Positions 32,163 to 40,792 of a DNA stretch of 64,000 nt are shown here, one piece after another. The translations under genes and the position numbers were made by a program. Each line of letters begins with the position of its first letter. Position 1 is the stretch's first letter. Source of the stretch: Deltaproteobacteria bacterium (GTDB taxonomy: Bacteria; Desulfobacterota; Desulfobulbia; Desulfobulbales; Desulfurivibrionaceae); the NCBI GenBank assembly GCA_013349285.1, contig DUZU01000009.1:1-64000 (forward strand), written 5' to 3'. The notes beneath the pieces are model-generated. The model was given only the letters and a program-made list of their open reading frames with translations, searched no databases and had not been told where the DNA came from.

Positions 32163-33020
32163 ATGGACGTAGCAAGAGAATATATCAAGAATATCGACAA
32201 GATCGCGCCATGCCCGGAAGTGGCCCTGGATGTTCTGTCCATTGCCCACGAATCAGACTGTTCCATCCCGAAATTGGCGGAAAAAATCGAACAGGACCCG
32301 GGCCTGACCGCGAATATGCTGCAGATGGCCAACTCCGCCTACTTCGGCCATATCAAAAAAATCACCTCGATCAGGGACATTATCGTCCGCCTCGGCCTGG
32401 AAACCGTTAAAATCATCGCCATCACCAGCGCATCGGTGGGCCTGCTCAATACCCCGCAAAAAGGCTATGCATTAGGCCGCGGGGAACTATGGCATCATTC
32501 ATACGGGGTGGCCACCCTGGCTAACATCATCGGCCGCTACGCCAAGGTCCGCGACAACGCGGCAATCTACACCGCAGCCCTGCTCCATGACGTGGGCAAG
32601 ATCATCCTCGACCGGCCGTTACAGCTTGAAAGCTATAACCGCGATAACCAAAACCCGCCCCTGACCATGATCGAACGGGAAAGAAATCTGCTGCACACCG
32701 ATCATGCGGAGGTGGGGATGGCCCTGCTGGAAAAATGGGGCCTGCCCGAATCGATTTGCGTGCCGGTCGGCCTGCACCACGACATGAGCCAGCCCCGCGC
32801 CAAAAGACTAGGGGTCAAGATCGTCCACTTGGCCGACTTTCTGGCGCACATCACCGAGTATGATCCGGAAAAACCGGAAGACATGTTTTTTGACGCCTTG
32901 GCCTATGAGGACCACAAGGAAAACCTGCCCGAGGTGCCCCATTTTGAAAAAAACATGCGGCTGATCATCGATGAGTATATCGATAAATTCACCGAAACCG
33001 TATCGGTGTTCGAGCTTTAA
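32163..33020 (+). CDS. HDOD-domain signalling protein
   Basis: A 285-residue single HDOD domain protein (IAPCPEVALDVLSIAHE, DPGLTANMLQMANSAYFG, SIRDIIVRLGLETVKIIA). The HD-like residues are kept (ALLHDVGK with H142-D143, and HTDHAEVG), so unlike many HDOD proteins it might retain metal-dependent phosphohydrolase activity. HDOD proteins act in chemotaxis, motility and stress signalling. The next gene, convergent, is a receiver-SBP-CheW fusion, so a chemosensory role is plausible. The ribosome site is weak. Confidence 0.9.
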   Translation: MDVAREYIKNIDKIAPCPEVALDVLSIAHESDCSIPKLAEKIEQDPGLTANMLQMANSAYFGHIKKITSIRDIIVRLGLETVKIIAITSASVGLLNTPQKGYALGRGELWHHSYGVATLANIIGRYAKVRDNAAIYTAALLHDVGKIILDRPLQLESYNRDNQNPPLTMIERERNLLHTDHAEVGMALLEKWGLPESICVPVGLHHDMSQPRAKRLGVKIVHLADFLAHITEYDPEKPEDMFFDALAYEDHKENLPEVPHFEKNMRLIIDEYIDKFTETVSVFEL

Positions 33021-33028
33021 ACGAGCTT

Positions 33029-33042
33029 CGCGGCTTGCCGCG
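33029..33042. terminator. Small palindrome between convergent genes
   Basis: CGCGGC-TT-GCCGCG between the stops of the HDOD gene and the CheW-fusion gene. It has no T-run; a possible bidirectional stop signal. Confidence 0.3.
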
Positions 33043-33056
33043 GCAAATTACCCGGC

Positions 33057-34973
33057 CTAAAATTCCCCGCCCAGCTGCACCGCATCCCGGGTGTGCATCA
33101 GACGATCGATATCGAGCAGGATGGTAACGCCTTCCTTCATCTTCGCCATGCCCAGCAGACATTCGGTCTCCACCCGGCCGCCCAAAGCAGGCGCATCCTC
33201 CACCTCCTCTTCTTTGATGAAGGCCACCTCGGACACCGAATCAACCACCACCCCCATGAGTTGCGAGCCGGTTTTACCGGATATTTCGACGATGATAATA
33301 CAGGTCCGTTCATTATAATCCACTTCCGCCATGTCGAATTTACTGCGCATGTCCATGACCGGAATCACCTTGTCACGCAAATTGACCACCCCCCGGAAAA
33401 AGGGCGGCATGTTGGGCAACTCATGGATTGCGATGAGACCGATGATTTCACGCACATCAAGAATTCCCAACCCGTAACGCTCCGAGCCCAGGGTAAAGAT
33501 CAGATACTTGCCCTCCCGGGTCGCCAGGGCTTCCACCTGCTCAAACCCGGGTTTTCGCGGGGCTTGCGACTCGGTCCGGGCAGCCCCGGCGGCCTTATCC
33601 TTGCAGGCGATATCGGCAAACCGGGTATCGACGAAGCCGTGCAGGTCGATCCGCCGGCCGATCTCCATCTTGGCGGTCATATAATCCTGGATGGTTTCCA
33701 GATCTTCGATCACCGGATAAAGGTTGTCGGTGGTAATGCCCAGAGGATCGGACAAGACCTTGCGGAGCAGCTCCGGCTCCAGGCCGATCTTCTTCTCCGG
33801 GTCTAAAAACGACACCGCGATGTCGGCGGCCTGATCGATGTTATTCTTAATGAAGATTCCGGCCTCCACCAGCATGTTGGTGAACTCCTGCAAGGCCTCG
33901 GGATACTTGTTGATAATCTCCTCGCGAAAAACCACCACGCAGCAGGGATGATCCTGCCAGATCTCGCTGGAAACGAACTGCTGCTCGGCGATCCCGGCGG
34001 CAATGGCCCGGGAGCCGATGGGCTCGGCGACCAGGAAGCCGGAGCAATCAGGGTTTTCCTTCATGAATTCCGGCATGGCAATGGGCGGCACCACGTCGAA
34101 AAGAACGTTGACCGCCTCCTTGCCGGCCACCCCGGGCCGCAACCCCATCTTGGTAAAATACATATGGGCAAGCATGTTGTGGATCGACATCTTGTGGGGG
34201 ATATAAAAGGTTTTATGCTTAAAAAACTGCTGATAGGGCTTGTTGTATTTGCCGGCCTTGTTGCGCACACAGATGCTGCCGTTGCGGTGGGCAAACAGCA
34301 CCAGCCGGATGGGCACCTCATAGCTGAAAAGATCCATGGCCATGGGCGCCAGGATAAAGGCCCCATCGACCTCCCCATTTTCCAGGGCTTTCTGCACCGG
34401 GTTCCAGCCGGGCATGCACAAGGTTTCCAGGGTGAAATTCTCCGGCTGCTGCCGGCCGCTATCCACCATATTTTTCAACACGCCCAAAGCAAGATGATCG
34501 GTGATCTGGATATGGGCCATCTTGAGATGCACCCGGCCTTCGGCGCTTACCTTGGGCCCTTCATCAACCTTGGCCTCCACCGCCCGGGCCACCCCGAAAA
34601 TATCATCGATCAGCAGTTTGAGCTCATCCGCGGTAAAGGGCTTGGCCACCACCCCGTTGGCCCCACCAGCCTTGGCCTTGGCCACATATTCCTTGTCGCC
34701 GTGGCCGGTGGCCATGATAAAGGGAATATCCTTAAAATCATCTTCCCGGCGCACCCATTGCACCAGCTCATAGCCATCCATATTGGGCATGGACCAGTCG
34801 CTGATAATCAGGGCGATATCGGGCTGGGCCTTGAGCTGGTCCATGGCATCATTGCCATCAACCGCTTCAATTATATTGGTAAAGCCGACCTGATTGAGGA
34901 TCCGGGCTTCCATCTTCCGCATGGTGCCGGCGTCTTCGACAAGCAATATTTTCATCTGTGGATCAATGGCCAT
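33057..34973 (-). CDS. Receiver - substrate-binding-protein-like - CheW triple fusion
   Basis: A 638-residue cytoplasmic protein with no signal peptide or membrane helix. Residues 7-125 are a CheY-like receiver (E13/D14, phosphoacceptor D59, T89, K111). Residues about 148-455 resemble the NMT1/NrtA/SsuA periplasmic substrate-binding fold: VHLKMAHIQITDHLALGVL, a hallmark VQKALENGEVDGAFILAPMAM, SGFLVAEPIGSRA, and PEALQEFTNMLVEAG. Residues about 484-630 are a CheW domain (YLIFTLGSERYGLGILDVREIIG, FFRGVVNLRDKVIPVMDMRSKF). This looks like a CheV whose domain order is reversed, with a ligand-binding domain between receiver and adaptor. It could couple an intracellular nitrate-, sulfonate- or pyrimidine-like ligand to chemotaxis (inference). 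AAGGAGGT precedes the start. Confidence 0.9.
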   Translation of the reverse strand: MAIDPQMKILLVEDAGTMRKMEARILNQVGFTNIIEAVDGNDAMDQLKAQPDIALIISDWSMPNMDGYELVQWVRREDDFKDIPFIMATGHGDKEYVAKAKAGGANGVVAKPFTADELKLLIDDIFGVARAVEAKVDEGPKVSAEGRVHLKMAHIQITDHLALGVLKNMVDSGRQQPENFTLETLCMPGWNPVQKALENGEVDGAFILAPMAMDLFSYEVPIRLVLFAHRNGSICVRNKAGKYNKPYQQFFKHKTFYIPHKMSIHNMLAHMYFTKMGLRPGVAGKEAVNVLFDVVPPIAMPEFMKENPDCSGFLVAEPIGSRAIAAGIAEQQFVSSEIWQDHPCCVVVFREEIINKYPEALQEFTNMLVEAGIFIKNNIDQAADIAVSFLDPEKKIGLEPELLRKVLSDPLGITTDNLYPVIEDLETIQDYMTAKMEIGRRIDLHGFVDTRFADIACKDKAAGAARTESQAPRKPGFEQVEALATREGKYLIFTLGSERYGLGILDVREIIGLIAIHELPNMPPFFRGVVNLRDKVIPVMDMRSKFDMAEVDYNERTCIIIVEISGKTGSQLMGVVVDSVSEVAFIKEEEVEDAPALGGRVETECLLGMAKMKEGVTILLDIDRLMHTRDAVQLGGEF

Positions 34974-35202
34974 TGTTACTACCTCCTTGACTTACTATAG
35001 ATGAACTTTTCCGAATGCTCAAGAAATGAGCAAAAACTTTATTTGCCCCACAATATCGGCCGGTTAAAGATTATAAAAGCGAAAAAATGCCGCAAGTTCC
35101 CGACTGTGCCAGACAAAAAGATCTGGATGTTTGCCTAGCCGGCCGGGTATCCTGAACCAAGAATCCCCGGCCTAAAAAAATACCAGCAATAGACGGCAAC
35201 TC

Positions 35203-36078
35203 ATGACTAAAAAAATTCTTTACCCACCCCAGGAGGTGAACAGCCTGATCGCCCAGCACGCTGTTCTGCTCATCGATATCCGGGACAATGAGAGCTATGC
35301 CGAGGCCCATATCCCGGGGGCGGTCAATGTGCCCGAGGTCTTCACCTTTTTAAGCACCAGCAGCCCGGCAGGCCTTGCCGAACTGCAGGCCACGTTCAGC
35401 CACAGCTTTGCCAGGGCCGGGGTTACCTCGGACCGCAGGGTTATTTTTTATGAAGACAGCCTCGACAGCCGCTACGGCGCCTCCTGCCGGGGCTACTGGC
35501 TGGCGGGCTATCTCGGCCACCGGGATTGCGGCATCCTGGATGGCGGTTTTTTCGCATGGCAGAACTTGGGCCTCAGGGAAGAAACCACGCCAGCCACCCC
35601 GGCCCCTTCAAATTTTAGCGCCCAGCCCGATGCGCAACTCATGGCTACCCGCGATGACGTGCTGGCCGCGATCGGCGACCCCTCCGTTATTCTGCTTGAT
35701 AACCGTGACGCGGCCGAATGGCTGGGCAAGTCATCTTCCCCCTATGGCGTCGACTTTGCGCCGCGCCGGGGCCGGATTCCCGGCGCCCGCTGGATCGAAT
35801 GGTACAGCTTCATGGACCGCAAGCCCATACCCGCCTTCAGGCCGGTGGAGGAAATCCGCGCCCTCTGCGCCACCCATCACATTTATCCCGAGAGCGACAT
35901 CATCATTTACTGTTTTAAAGGATCACGGGCCGCCCACACCTACGTTGCCCTGAAGCTGGCCGGCTTTAAAAAATTACGGGTTTATTTCGCCTCATGGAAT
36001 GAGTGGGCCCGCGACCCGCGGCTGCCGGTGGAATGCGGCGAGGCGCAAAATCCGGTCCCCTGCGACAATGGAGATTAA
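35203..36078 (+). CDS. Two-domain rhodanese sulfurtransferase
   Basis: A 291-residue tandem rhodanese protein of the thiosulfate / 3-mercaptopyruvate sulfurtransferase type. The N-terminal domain (VLLIDIRDNESYAEAHIPGAVN) has no catalytic cysteine at its loop and is structural. The C-terminal domain (VILLDNRDAAEW, GRIPGARWIEWYSFMD) has the active-site loop C237-FKGSRA, which differs from both CRKGVTA and CGSGVTA, so donor preference cannot be assigned. No signal peptide is seen, so it is probably cytoplasmic. A small membrane protein follows 3 bp later. Confidence 0.88.
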   Translation: MTKKILYPPQEVNSLIAQHAVLLIDIRDNESYAEAHIPGAVNVPEVFTFLSTSSPAGLAELQATFSHSFARAGVTSDRRVIFYEDSLDSRYGASCRGYWLAGYLGHRDCGILDGGFFAWQNLGLREETTPATPAPSNFSAQPDAQLMATRDDVLAAIGDPSVILLDNRDAAEWLGKSSSPYGVDFAPRRGRIPGARWIEWYSFMDRKPIPAFRPVEEIRALCATHHIYPESDIIIYCFKGSRAAHTYVALKLAGFKKLRVYFASWNEWARDPRLPVECGEAQNPVPCDNGD

Positions 36079-36081
36079 CCA

Positions 36082-36375
36082 ATGGGCTGCTGCTATGACA
36101 CCCCGCCCTGGGCCGCAAAAAAATCAAAGGCCAGGCTGCCGGCCTCGCTCATCGGCTTCGCCCGGCTGCTGGCGGCCGCCATTTCTTTTACCGTCTCCGG
36201 TTATGCCATTATCAATTTTGATGAGTTGACCACGATCAAGATCCTGATCATGGTTATCTTCATGGCCCTGGCCTGGGCCATTCATTCCGACTCCAGGCGG
36301 AGTGCGGCCTGGCACGACCGCGAGAACAAGCAAGCAAAGGCAGCCCAGTTAAAAACAGCGGGGAAAATGGTTTAA
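36082..36375 (+). CDS. Small membrane protein of unknown function
   Basis: A 97-residue protein with a CC-rich start (MGCCYDTP), two predicted membrane helices (about 25-45 and 52-68) and a basic C-terminal tail. I do not recognise the family. GGAG lies 9 nt before the ATG, within the end of the sulfurtransferase gene, so the two are cotranscribed. Confidence 0.75.
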   Translation: MGCCYDTPPWAAKKSKARLPASLIGFARLLAAAISFTVSGYAIINFDELTTIKILIMVIFMALAWAIHSDSRRSAAWHDRENKQAKAAQLKTAGKMV

Positions 36376-36463
36376 CCTTGTCAACCAAAGAGAAAAATGG
36401 TCAATTCAGCGCAAAATTTTTGACCGTTTTTTCCGACCACCGCCTCTGCCATGCTGATATCTT

Positions 36464-37033
36464 ATGGAATTTACGACAATACTCCTCATTGCAATCGCCC
36501 TGGCCGTAGACGCCTTTGCCGTGGCCCTGGCCGCCGGGGTAAATCTCTGCCAGGTCAACCTGCGGCAAACCCTGCGCCTGGCTCTGCATTTCGGCCTGTT
36601 CCAGGGGGGGATGAACATCATCGGCTGGGCTTCCGGCTTGACGGTGCGTTCGCTGATCGAGAGTGTCGACCACTGGATAGCCTTCGGCCTGCTGGCCGTG
36701 GTCGGCGTCAGAATGATCATCGAGGCGCTCAAGGAAGAACGGGAAGAAGCCGAAGGGATTGACCCCACTCGGGGCCGCATGCTGGTCTTTTTGTCGGTGG
36801 CCACCAGCATCGACGCCCTCGCCGTCGGCTTGAGCTTTGCGGTGCTCAAAATAAGCGTCTGGCTGCCGGCCCTGATTATCGCCCTGGTCGCGGCGATCCT
36901 CACCGCGGTGGGCCTCCGGCTGGGTTGTCTGCTCGGGGCCGCCTCCCGGCTCGGACCCCGCACCGAAATCGGCGGCGGCCTGGTCCTGCTGGCCATCGGC
37001 CTCAAAATCCTTGCCGAACATGGAGTTTTCTAA
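36464..37033 (+). CDS. mntP: Manganese efflux pump MntP
   Basis: A 189-residue, six-helix protein of the MntP (YebN) family. Duplicated family motifs with conserved Asp are visible: AIALAVDAFAVALAAG near the N-terminus and SVATSIDALAVGLSFA in the second half. It should export Mn2+. No yybP-ykoY riboswitch could be recognised in the 88 bp upstream; only a weak stem (GGTCAA/TTGACC at 36399-36425, then T-rich) is there. Confidence 0.92.
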   Translation: MEFTTILLIAIALAVDAFAVALAAGVNLCQVNLRQTLRLALHFGLFQGGMNIIGWASGLTVRSLIESVDHWIAFGLLAVVGVRMIIEALKEEREEAEGIDPTRGRMLVFLSVATSIDALAVGLSFAVLKISVWLPALIIALVAAILTAVGLRLGCLLGAASRLGPRTEIGGGLVLLAIGLKILAEHGVF

Positions 37034-37058
37034 GCTCCGGCCGCCTCGTCGCTTTTGC

Positions 37059-37156
37059 ATTGCATTCTTATAGCGCCGCTGGTATGTTTTCGAGTTTCAA
37101 TTCATAGATATTTTACTTTTTTTACGAAACATTCGGCGGCGCGCAGTTATTGCAAT
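37059..37156 (+). promoter_or_regulatory. Long-range hairpin in the thiC leader
   Basis: ATTGCA (37059-37064) pairs with TGCAAT (37151-37156), an 8x8 internal loop follows, then GCGCCGC (37073-37079) pairs with GCGGCGC (37136-37142). Inside, TGTTT(T)CG near 37086 can pair with CGAAACA at 37125-37131. The structure ends 24 nt before the ATG. It does not match the TPP (Thi-box) or cobalamin riboswitch consensus. Confidence 0.45.
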
Positions 37157-37180
37157 CAGCCGCTTATCGGAGATAGCTTA

Positions 37181-38482
37181 ATGAGCATCAGAGAAGACGC
37201 CATCAACAACAAAGTTACCCCAATCTTTGAAAACTGTGCCAAAAACGAAGGAATAACCACCGAAACCCTGATCAAGGGGGTGGCCGACGGCACCATCTGC
37301 ATCCCCAAGAACAAAAACCATAATTTTGAAAAAATAATCGCGGTGGGCAAGGGACTCTCCACCAAGGTCAACGCCAACATCGGCGCCTCCAAGGATTATC
37401 CCACCGTTGAGCAGGAAATGCAGAAGCTCTGCGTCTGCCTCAAGGCCGGCACCGATACGATCATGGACCTGTCCATGGGCGGCGAGCTTAACCACATCCG
37501 CCAGGAAATCCTCAAGGCCTGTCCCATCCCCCTGGGCACCGTGCCCATCTATCAGGCCATTTCCGATACCGTGGAAAAACAGAAAAAGAAAATCGGCGAA
37601 GTAACGGTTGATGAGATGTTCAAGGTGGTAGAACAGCAGGCTAGAGAGGGCGTCGACTTCATGACCCTGCACTGCGGCATCACCCGGAGCACGGTTGAGC
37701 GGATCCAGAACCACAAACGGCTGATGGGCGTAGTCAGCCGCGGCGGCTCCTTTACCATCGAGTGGATGAGCTACAACAACAAAGAAAACCCCATGTACGA
37801 GCAGTTTGACGATCTGCTGGCCATCCTCAAGGAACACGAGGTCACCCTGAGTCTGGGCGACGGCATCCGGCCCGGCTGCCTGGCCGACGCCACCGACCGC
37901 GGCCAGGTCCAGGAATTAATTCATCTGGGGGAACTGACCCAGCGCGCGTGGGAGGCCGGAGTCCAGGTCATGGTTGAAGGTCCGGGCCATATGCCGCTCA
38001 ACCAGATCGAAGCCAATATCATGTTGCAGAAACGCCTCTGTCATGGCGCGCCGTTTTACGTACTCGGCCCGCTGGTCACCGATATCGCCCCGGGCTACGA
38101 CCACATCACCGGCGCCATAGGCGGGGCGATCGCCGCGTCAGCCGGCGCCGACTTCCTCTGCTACGTCACCCCGGCCGAGCACCTGAAACTGCCCAGTCCG
38201 GAGGATGTCCATGAGGGGATCATGGCCTCGCGCATTGCCGCCCATGCCGCAGATATCGTCAAGGGAGTGCCCGGCGCCTTTGAAAAAGATCTGGCCATGG
38301 CCAAGTGCCGCAACAATCTCGACTGGAAAGGACAGATCGACCTATCCGTCGACCCGGAAAAAGCCAGACGATACCGGGAAGAAGGAAATACCTACAAAGG
38401 TGATGCCTGTAGTATGTGTGGTTCTTACTGTGCCATTAAAGTATACAAACAGGCCACTTCGGAAAAACGGCTGCAGAAATAA
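37181..38482 (+). CDS. thiC: Phosphomethylpyrimidine synthase ThiC family
   Basis: A 433-residue radical SAM enzyme converting aminoimidazole ribotide to the thiamin pyrimidine (HMP-P). It has the short ThiC form found in anaerobes. Core motifs are present: [69 protein letters not shown], and the C-terminal cluster motif C-SM-C-GSY-C. The anaerobic paralogue BzaF (5-hydroxybenzimidazole synthase, cobalamin lower ligand) is similar and cannot be excluded; no bza or cob genes are adjacent. GGAGA precedes the chosen ATG. A longer in-frame reading from 37055 would run through the structured leader and is rejected. Confidence 0.88.
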   Translation: MSIREDAINNKVTPIFENCAKNEGITTETLIKGVADGTICIPKNKNHNFEKIIAVGKGLSTKVNANIGASKDYPTVEQEMQKLCVCLKAGTDTIMDLSMGGELNHIRQEILKACPIPLGTVPIYQAISDTVEKQKKKIGEVTVDEMFKVVEQQAREGVDFMTLHCGITRSTVERIQNHKRLMGVVSRGGSFTIEWMSYNNKENPMYEQFDDLLAILKEHEVTLSLGDGIRPGCLADATDRGQVQELIHLGELTQRAWEAGVQVMVEGPGHMPLNQIEANIMLQKRLCHGAPFYVLGPLVTDIAPGYDHITGAIGGAIAASAGADFLCYVTPAEHLKLPSPEDVHEGIMASRIAAHAADIVKGVPGAFEKDLAMAKCRNNLDWKGQIDLSVDPEKARRYREEGNTYKGDACSMCGSYCAIKVYKQATSEKRLQK

Positions 38483-38506
38483 ATACCACCTGGGGGGAGG
38501 TAGCAT

Positions 38507-38839
38507 ATGCTTGAATTTTTAAGTTCAGTAGTCGATTTTATCAACAACACCAACGTACCCGCACAAATCCGCGAGGTCGACGCCAAGGGCTTATTCACCA
38601 ATGCCTGGTTCCTGGTGCCTTTTATCGGTTACCTCTGTTACAACCTGTATAAACAGGCATCCAATACCCTGGTCATGACCGGCCTGGGCATCGGCCTCTG
38701 GCTCTTTACCGGCAGCCGGTATATGGAAGGACTCATCGTCAACGGCGAAATGCAGGCCGGCAAAGTCCTGCCGGTGGCCGGCGTCTTTATCGTCGCCCTT
38801 GCCATTGCCATCTACTTTCTCTTCATGCGCTCCGACTGA
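38507..38839 (+). CDS. Small membrane protein of unknown function
   Basis: A 110-residue protein with an amphipathic N-terminus and three predicted membrane helices (about 32-48, 55-70 and 88-106). The family is not recognised. A near-perfect ribosome site (GGGGGGAGGT) lies 24 bp after thiC and implies strong translation. It is followed within 2 bp by the glycosylase gene. Confidence 0.8.
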   Translation: MLEFLSSVVDFINNTNVPAQIREVDAKGLFTNAWFLVPFIGYLCYNLYKQASNTLVMTGLGIGLWLFTGSRYMEGLIVNGEMQAGKVLPVAGVFIVALAIAIYFLFMRSD

Positions 38840-38841
38840 TC

Positions 38842-39486
38842 TTGATTGCCGTGGCCAATCGCATCCAACAGCTCTACGACACCTTATTAGCTCATTTCGG
38901 CCCCCAGCACTGGTGGCCCGGCGACACCCCTTTCGAGGTGATGATCGGGGCGGTCTTAACCCAGAACACCAACTGGCTAAACGTCAGCCGCGCCCTGGAC
39001 AACCTTAAGGCCCAGGGCCTACTTTCTTTTGAGAGGCTGGAAAGCCTGCCCGTGGAAAGCCTGGCGGAAAACATCAGACCCTCGGGGTACTACAATCAGA
39101 AGGCCAAACGGCTCAAGGGGCTGCTTGCCGCCATCCGTGCCGACAGCGGCGACCTTGAAACCTTTTTTGCGCAAGACCCCGCCACCTTACGGGACAAGCT
39201 GCTGCAGGTCAAAGGGATAGGCCCGGAAACCGCCGACTCCATTCTTCTCTATGCAGCGGAAAAACAAGCCTTTGTGGTTGACGCCTACACCCATCGGATC
39301 CTCTGCCGCCATAATCTCATTGCCGAAGAAAGCGACTACCACGAAATTCAAGAGGTTTTTGTCGAGGCCCTGCCGGCAGAGATCGCCACCTACAACGAGT
39401 ACCATGCCCTCCTGGTTCGCCTGGGCAAGGACTACTGCAAAAAAACAAATCCGCTCTGCAAAACTTGCCCCCTGGCCGACTTTTAA
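38842..39486 (+). CDS. Endonuclease III-like DNA glycosylase (HhH-GPD)
   Basis: A 214-residue HhH-GPD base-excision repair glycosylase close to the COG2231/MagIII group. The N-terminal PFEVMIGAVLTQNTNW, helix-hairpin-helix VKGIGPETADSILLYA, and catalytic Asp (VVDAYTHRI, D147) are present. The Lys used by bifunctional endonuclease III is Glu here (E129), pointing to a monofunctional glycosylase such as 3-methyladenine type. The C-terminal cluster loop has only three cysteines (C-x6-C-x2-C) and the chain stops exactly where the fourth is expected. The start is uncertain: TTG as given, or GTG three codons later; neither has a clear ribosome site. Confidence 0.85.
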   Translation: MIAVANRIQQLYDTLLAHFGPQHWWPGDTPFEVMIGAVLTQNTNWLNVSRALDNLKAQGLLSFERLESLPVESLAENIRPSGYYNQKAKRLKGLLAAIRADSGDLETFFAQDPATLRDKLLQVKGIGPETADSILLYAAEKQAFVVDAYTHRILCRHNLIAEESDYHEIQEVFVEALPAEIATYNEYHALLVRLGKDYCKKTNPLCKTCPLADF

Positions 39487-39524
39487 ATCTGCTCCCGCCC
39501 CCCATCCTAACAATCACAGTTGTC

Positions 39525-39558
39525 AAAATTACATGAGGCTTCATGTGCGGATAATTTT
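39525..39558. repeat. Hairpin downstream of the glycosylase gene
   Basis: AAAATTACATGA-GGCT-TCATGT, four unpaired bases, then AATTTT, giving a 12-bp stem with a 3' bulge. There is no plus-strand T-run. It could be an operator-like dyad (ACATGA/TCATGT) for the next gene. Confidence 0.4.
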
Positions 39559-39701
39559 AACAACCACAAGCTCGCCGATTGCTGACACCTTCAATGTATA
39601 GCTAATAGGCTGAAATTACTTGTAAAAATTACTTGCACGGAGTGGATTAAATGCCTATACTCAAAATAGGGAAGCCTAATATAGACAGAAGGGAGGAGCG
39701 C

Positions 39702-39926
39702 ATGAAAAAATATGGCCTGTTGACAAAACAAAAAGTAGAAACCTCCATCCTGGTCACCGACGGCATCGGTACCGATATCATGCAAGGCGCTGCGGTTGGG
39801 GTCGCGGCAATGGCGGTCGGCCTGATCGGCGCGTGGTCACTCAGTTGTCTGGTGGCCGGAGTTATCACGGCGGGCGGACCAATGGCGCTGGTCAGCAGCT
39901 GGTTTAACGCCGTAAGCGGATTCTAA
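39702..39926 (+). CDS. Small Gly/Ala-rich membrane peptide
   Basis: A 74-residue protein, MKKYGLLTKQK then a polar stretch (ETSILVTDGIGTDI) and one long hydrophobic Gly/Ala-rich helix (about 33-62). An in-frame start 17 codons upstream exists, but the GGGAGGAG site 3 nt before this ATG is far better. No family recognised. The short basic N-terminus resembles small regulatory membrane peptides or leaderless bacteriocin-like peptides; no immunity or export genes are nearby. Isolated, followed by a strong terminator. Confidence 0.7.
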   Translation: MKKYGLLTKQKVETSILVTDGIGTDIMQGAAVGVAAMAVGLIGAWSLSCLVAGVITAGGPMALVSSWFNAVSGF

Positions 39927-39995
39927 GCAGACCTCCTGCCGACTTGCCAAAAAAATGCGCTGATCAGCCAAAACACCGGCAACCGATCCTCAAAT

Positions 39996-40030
39996 AAAAC
40001 AGCGACTGCTTAAGCATCAGTCGCTGTTTT
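39996..40030. terminator. Bidirectional terminator
   Basis: Perfect 13-bp stem AAAACAGCGACTG / CAGTCGCTGTTTT with a 9-nt loop. It serves the small peptide gene on the plus strand and trmJ on the minus strand, overlapping the last trmJ codons. Confidence 0.88.
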
Positions 40031-40792
40031 ACGTTGCTGTGCACGGTCCCAGATAAACTGCTTACAAAGCCCCCTGATCACCCGGGCCTCCTTGGTCCGC
40101 AGGCCGACCCGGCCGAAAAACTGCCTGATATTATTCATCCAATACTCATAATCCGTATCCTTCAAATAACCGATGGTGCGCAAAACCTGCTCAAGCCGGT
40201 CATAGGTCGCTTCCAGTTCCCGGCTTTCCACCTGCTTGGGAACAAAATCGGTATACCCGGTCGCCACCGCATTGAGTAATGCAAAATGAAGCTCATGGCA
40301 AAGAATGGCCACGGCCTGGGCCAGATTCAACGATGAAAAATCAGCGGTCGGGATAGTGGTTATCTGGTTGCAGTACTGAAGATCTTCATTGGTAAGGCCG
40401 CGATCCTCCGGGCCGAATAGCAGGGCCACCTTATTGTTGCCGATAAGGGGCAGCAACTCATCCATTACCTGGCGCGGGCTGTTAAAAGCCACCCTTCGCC
40501 GGCCTTGGCGGGCCGAGGTGCCGACCACCCAGCCAAAGGGGGCCACCGCCTCCTTGACCGAATCATAACGCTTGATCTTGTCAATGATATGGCCGGCATT
40601 ATGGGTGGCCATCTTCCGCATCCGCTCATCATCAGGCAACTCATTACGAACCAGAATGATTTGCGAGATGCCCATGTTCATTGCCGCCCGGGCCGCTGCC
40701 CCGACGTTTTCCGGGTACTTGGGGGCAACCAGCACGATGGCGACATTGTCAAGAAGCTCTTTAACCTTTAGATGCGCTGCCTGACCCATCAC
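40010..40792 (-). CDS. trmJ: TrmJ-like SpoU-family RNA methyltransferase
   Basis: A 260-residue SPOUT methyltransferase, best match the tRNA (Cm32/Um32) 2'-O-methyltransferase TrmJ group. SpoU motifs are present: VLVAPKYPENVGAAARAAMNMG (motif 1), LLFGPEDRGLTNEDL (motif 2) and IPTADFSSLNLAQAVAILCHEL (motif 3, the knot). A C-terminal extension follows. The start is GTG or the ATG directly after it; both overlap the rnr stop codon, so it is cotranscribed with rnr as a stable-RNA processing pair. Confidence 0.9.
   Translation of the reverse strand: MMGQAAHLKVKELLDNVAIVLVAPKYPENVGAAARAAMNMGISQIILVRNELPDDERMRKMATHNAGHIIDKIKRYDSVKEAVAPFGWVVGTSARQGRRRVAFNSPRQVMDELLPLIGNNKVALLFGPEDRGLTNEDLQYCNQITTIPTADFSSLNLAQAVAILCHELHFALLNAVATGYTDFVPKQVESRELEATYDRLEQVLRTIGYLKDTDYEYWMNNIRQFFGRVGLRTKEARVIRGLCKQFIWDRAQQRKTATDA

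Noticed and set aside
34974-35202. FliA (sigma-28) promoter for the receiver-SBP-CheW gene
   Set aside because: A GCCGATAT-like -10 and a TAAAGTTT-like -35 both occur on the minus strand, but not at the required spacing to each other.
36376-36463. yybP-ykoY manganese riboswitch ahead of mntP
   Set aside because: The conserved helices and loops of that class could not be found in the 88 bp available; only a weak hairpin exists.
37034-37180. TPP or cobalamin riboswitch ahead of thiC
   Set aside because: The conserved CTGAGA and ACCTGATC-type TPP segments and the B12-box are absent; only an unassigned hairpin is reported.
37055-37180. Longer N-terminus for ThiC
   Set aside because: The extra 42 residues have no family similarity, and the ATG at 37181 has a ribosome site and the conserved N-terminal sequence.
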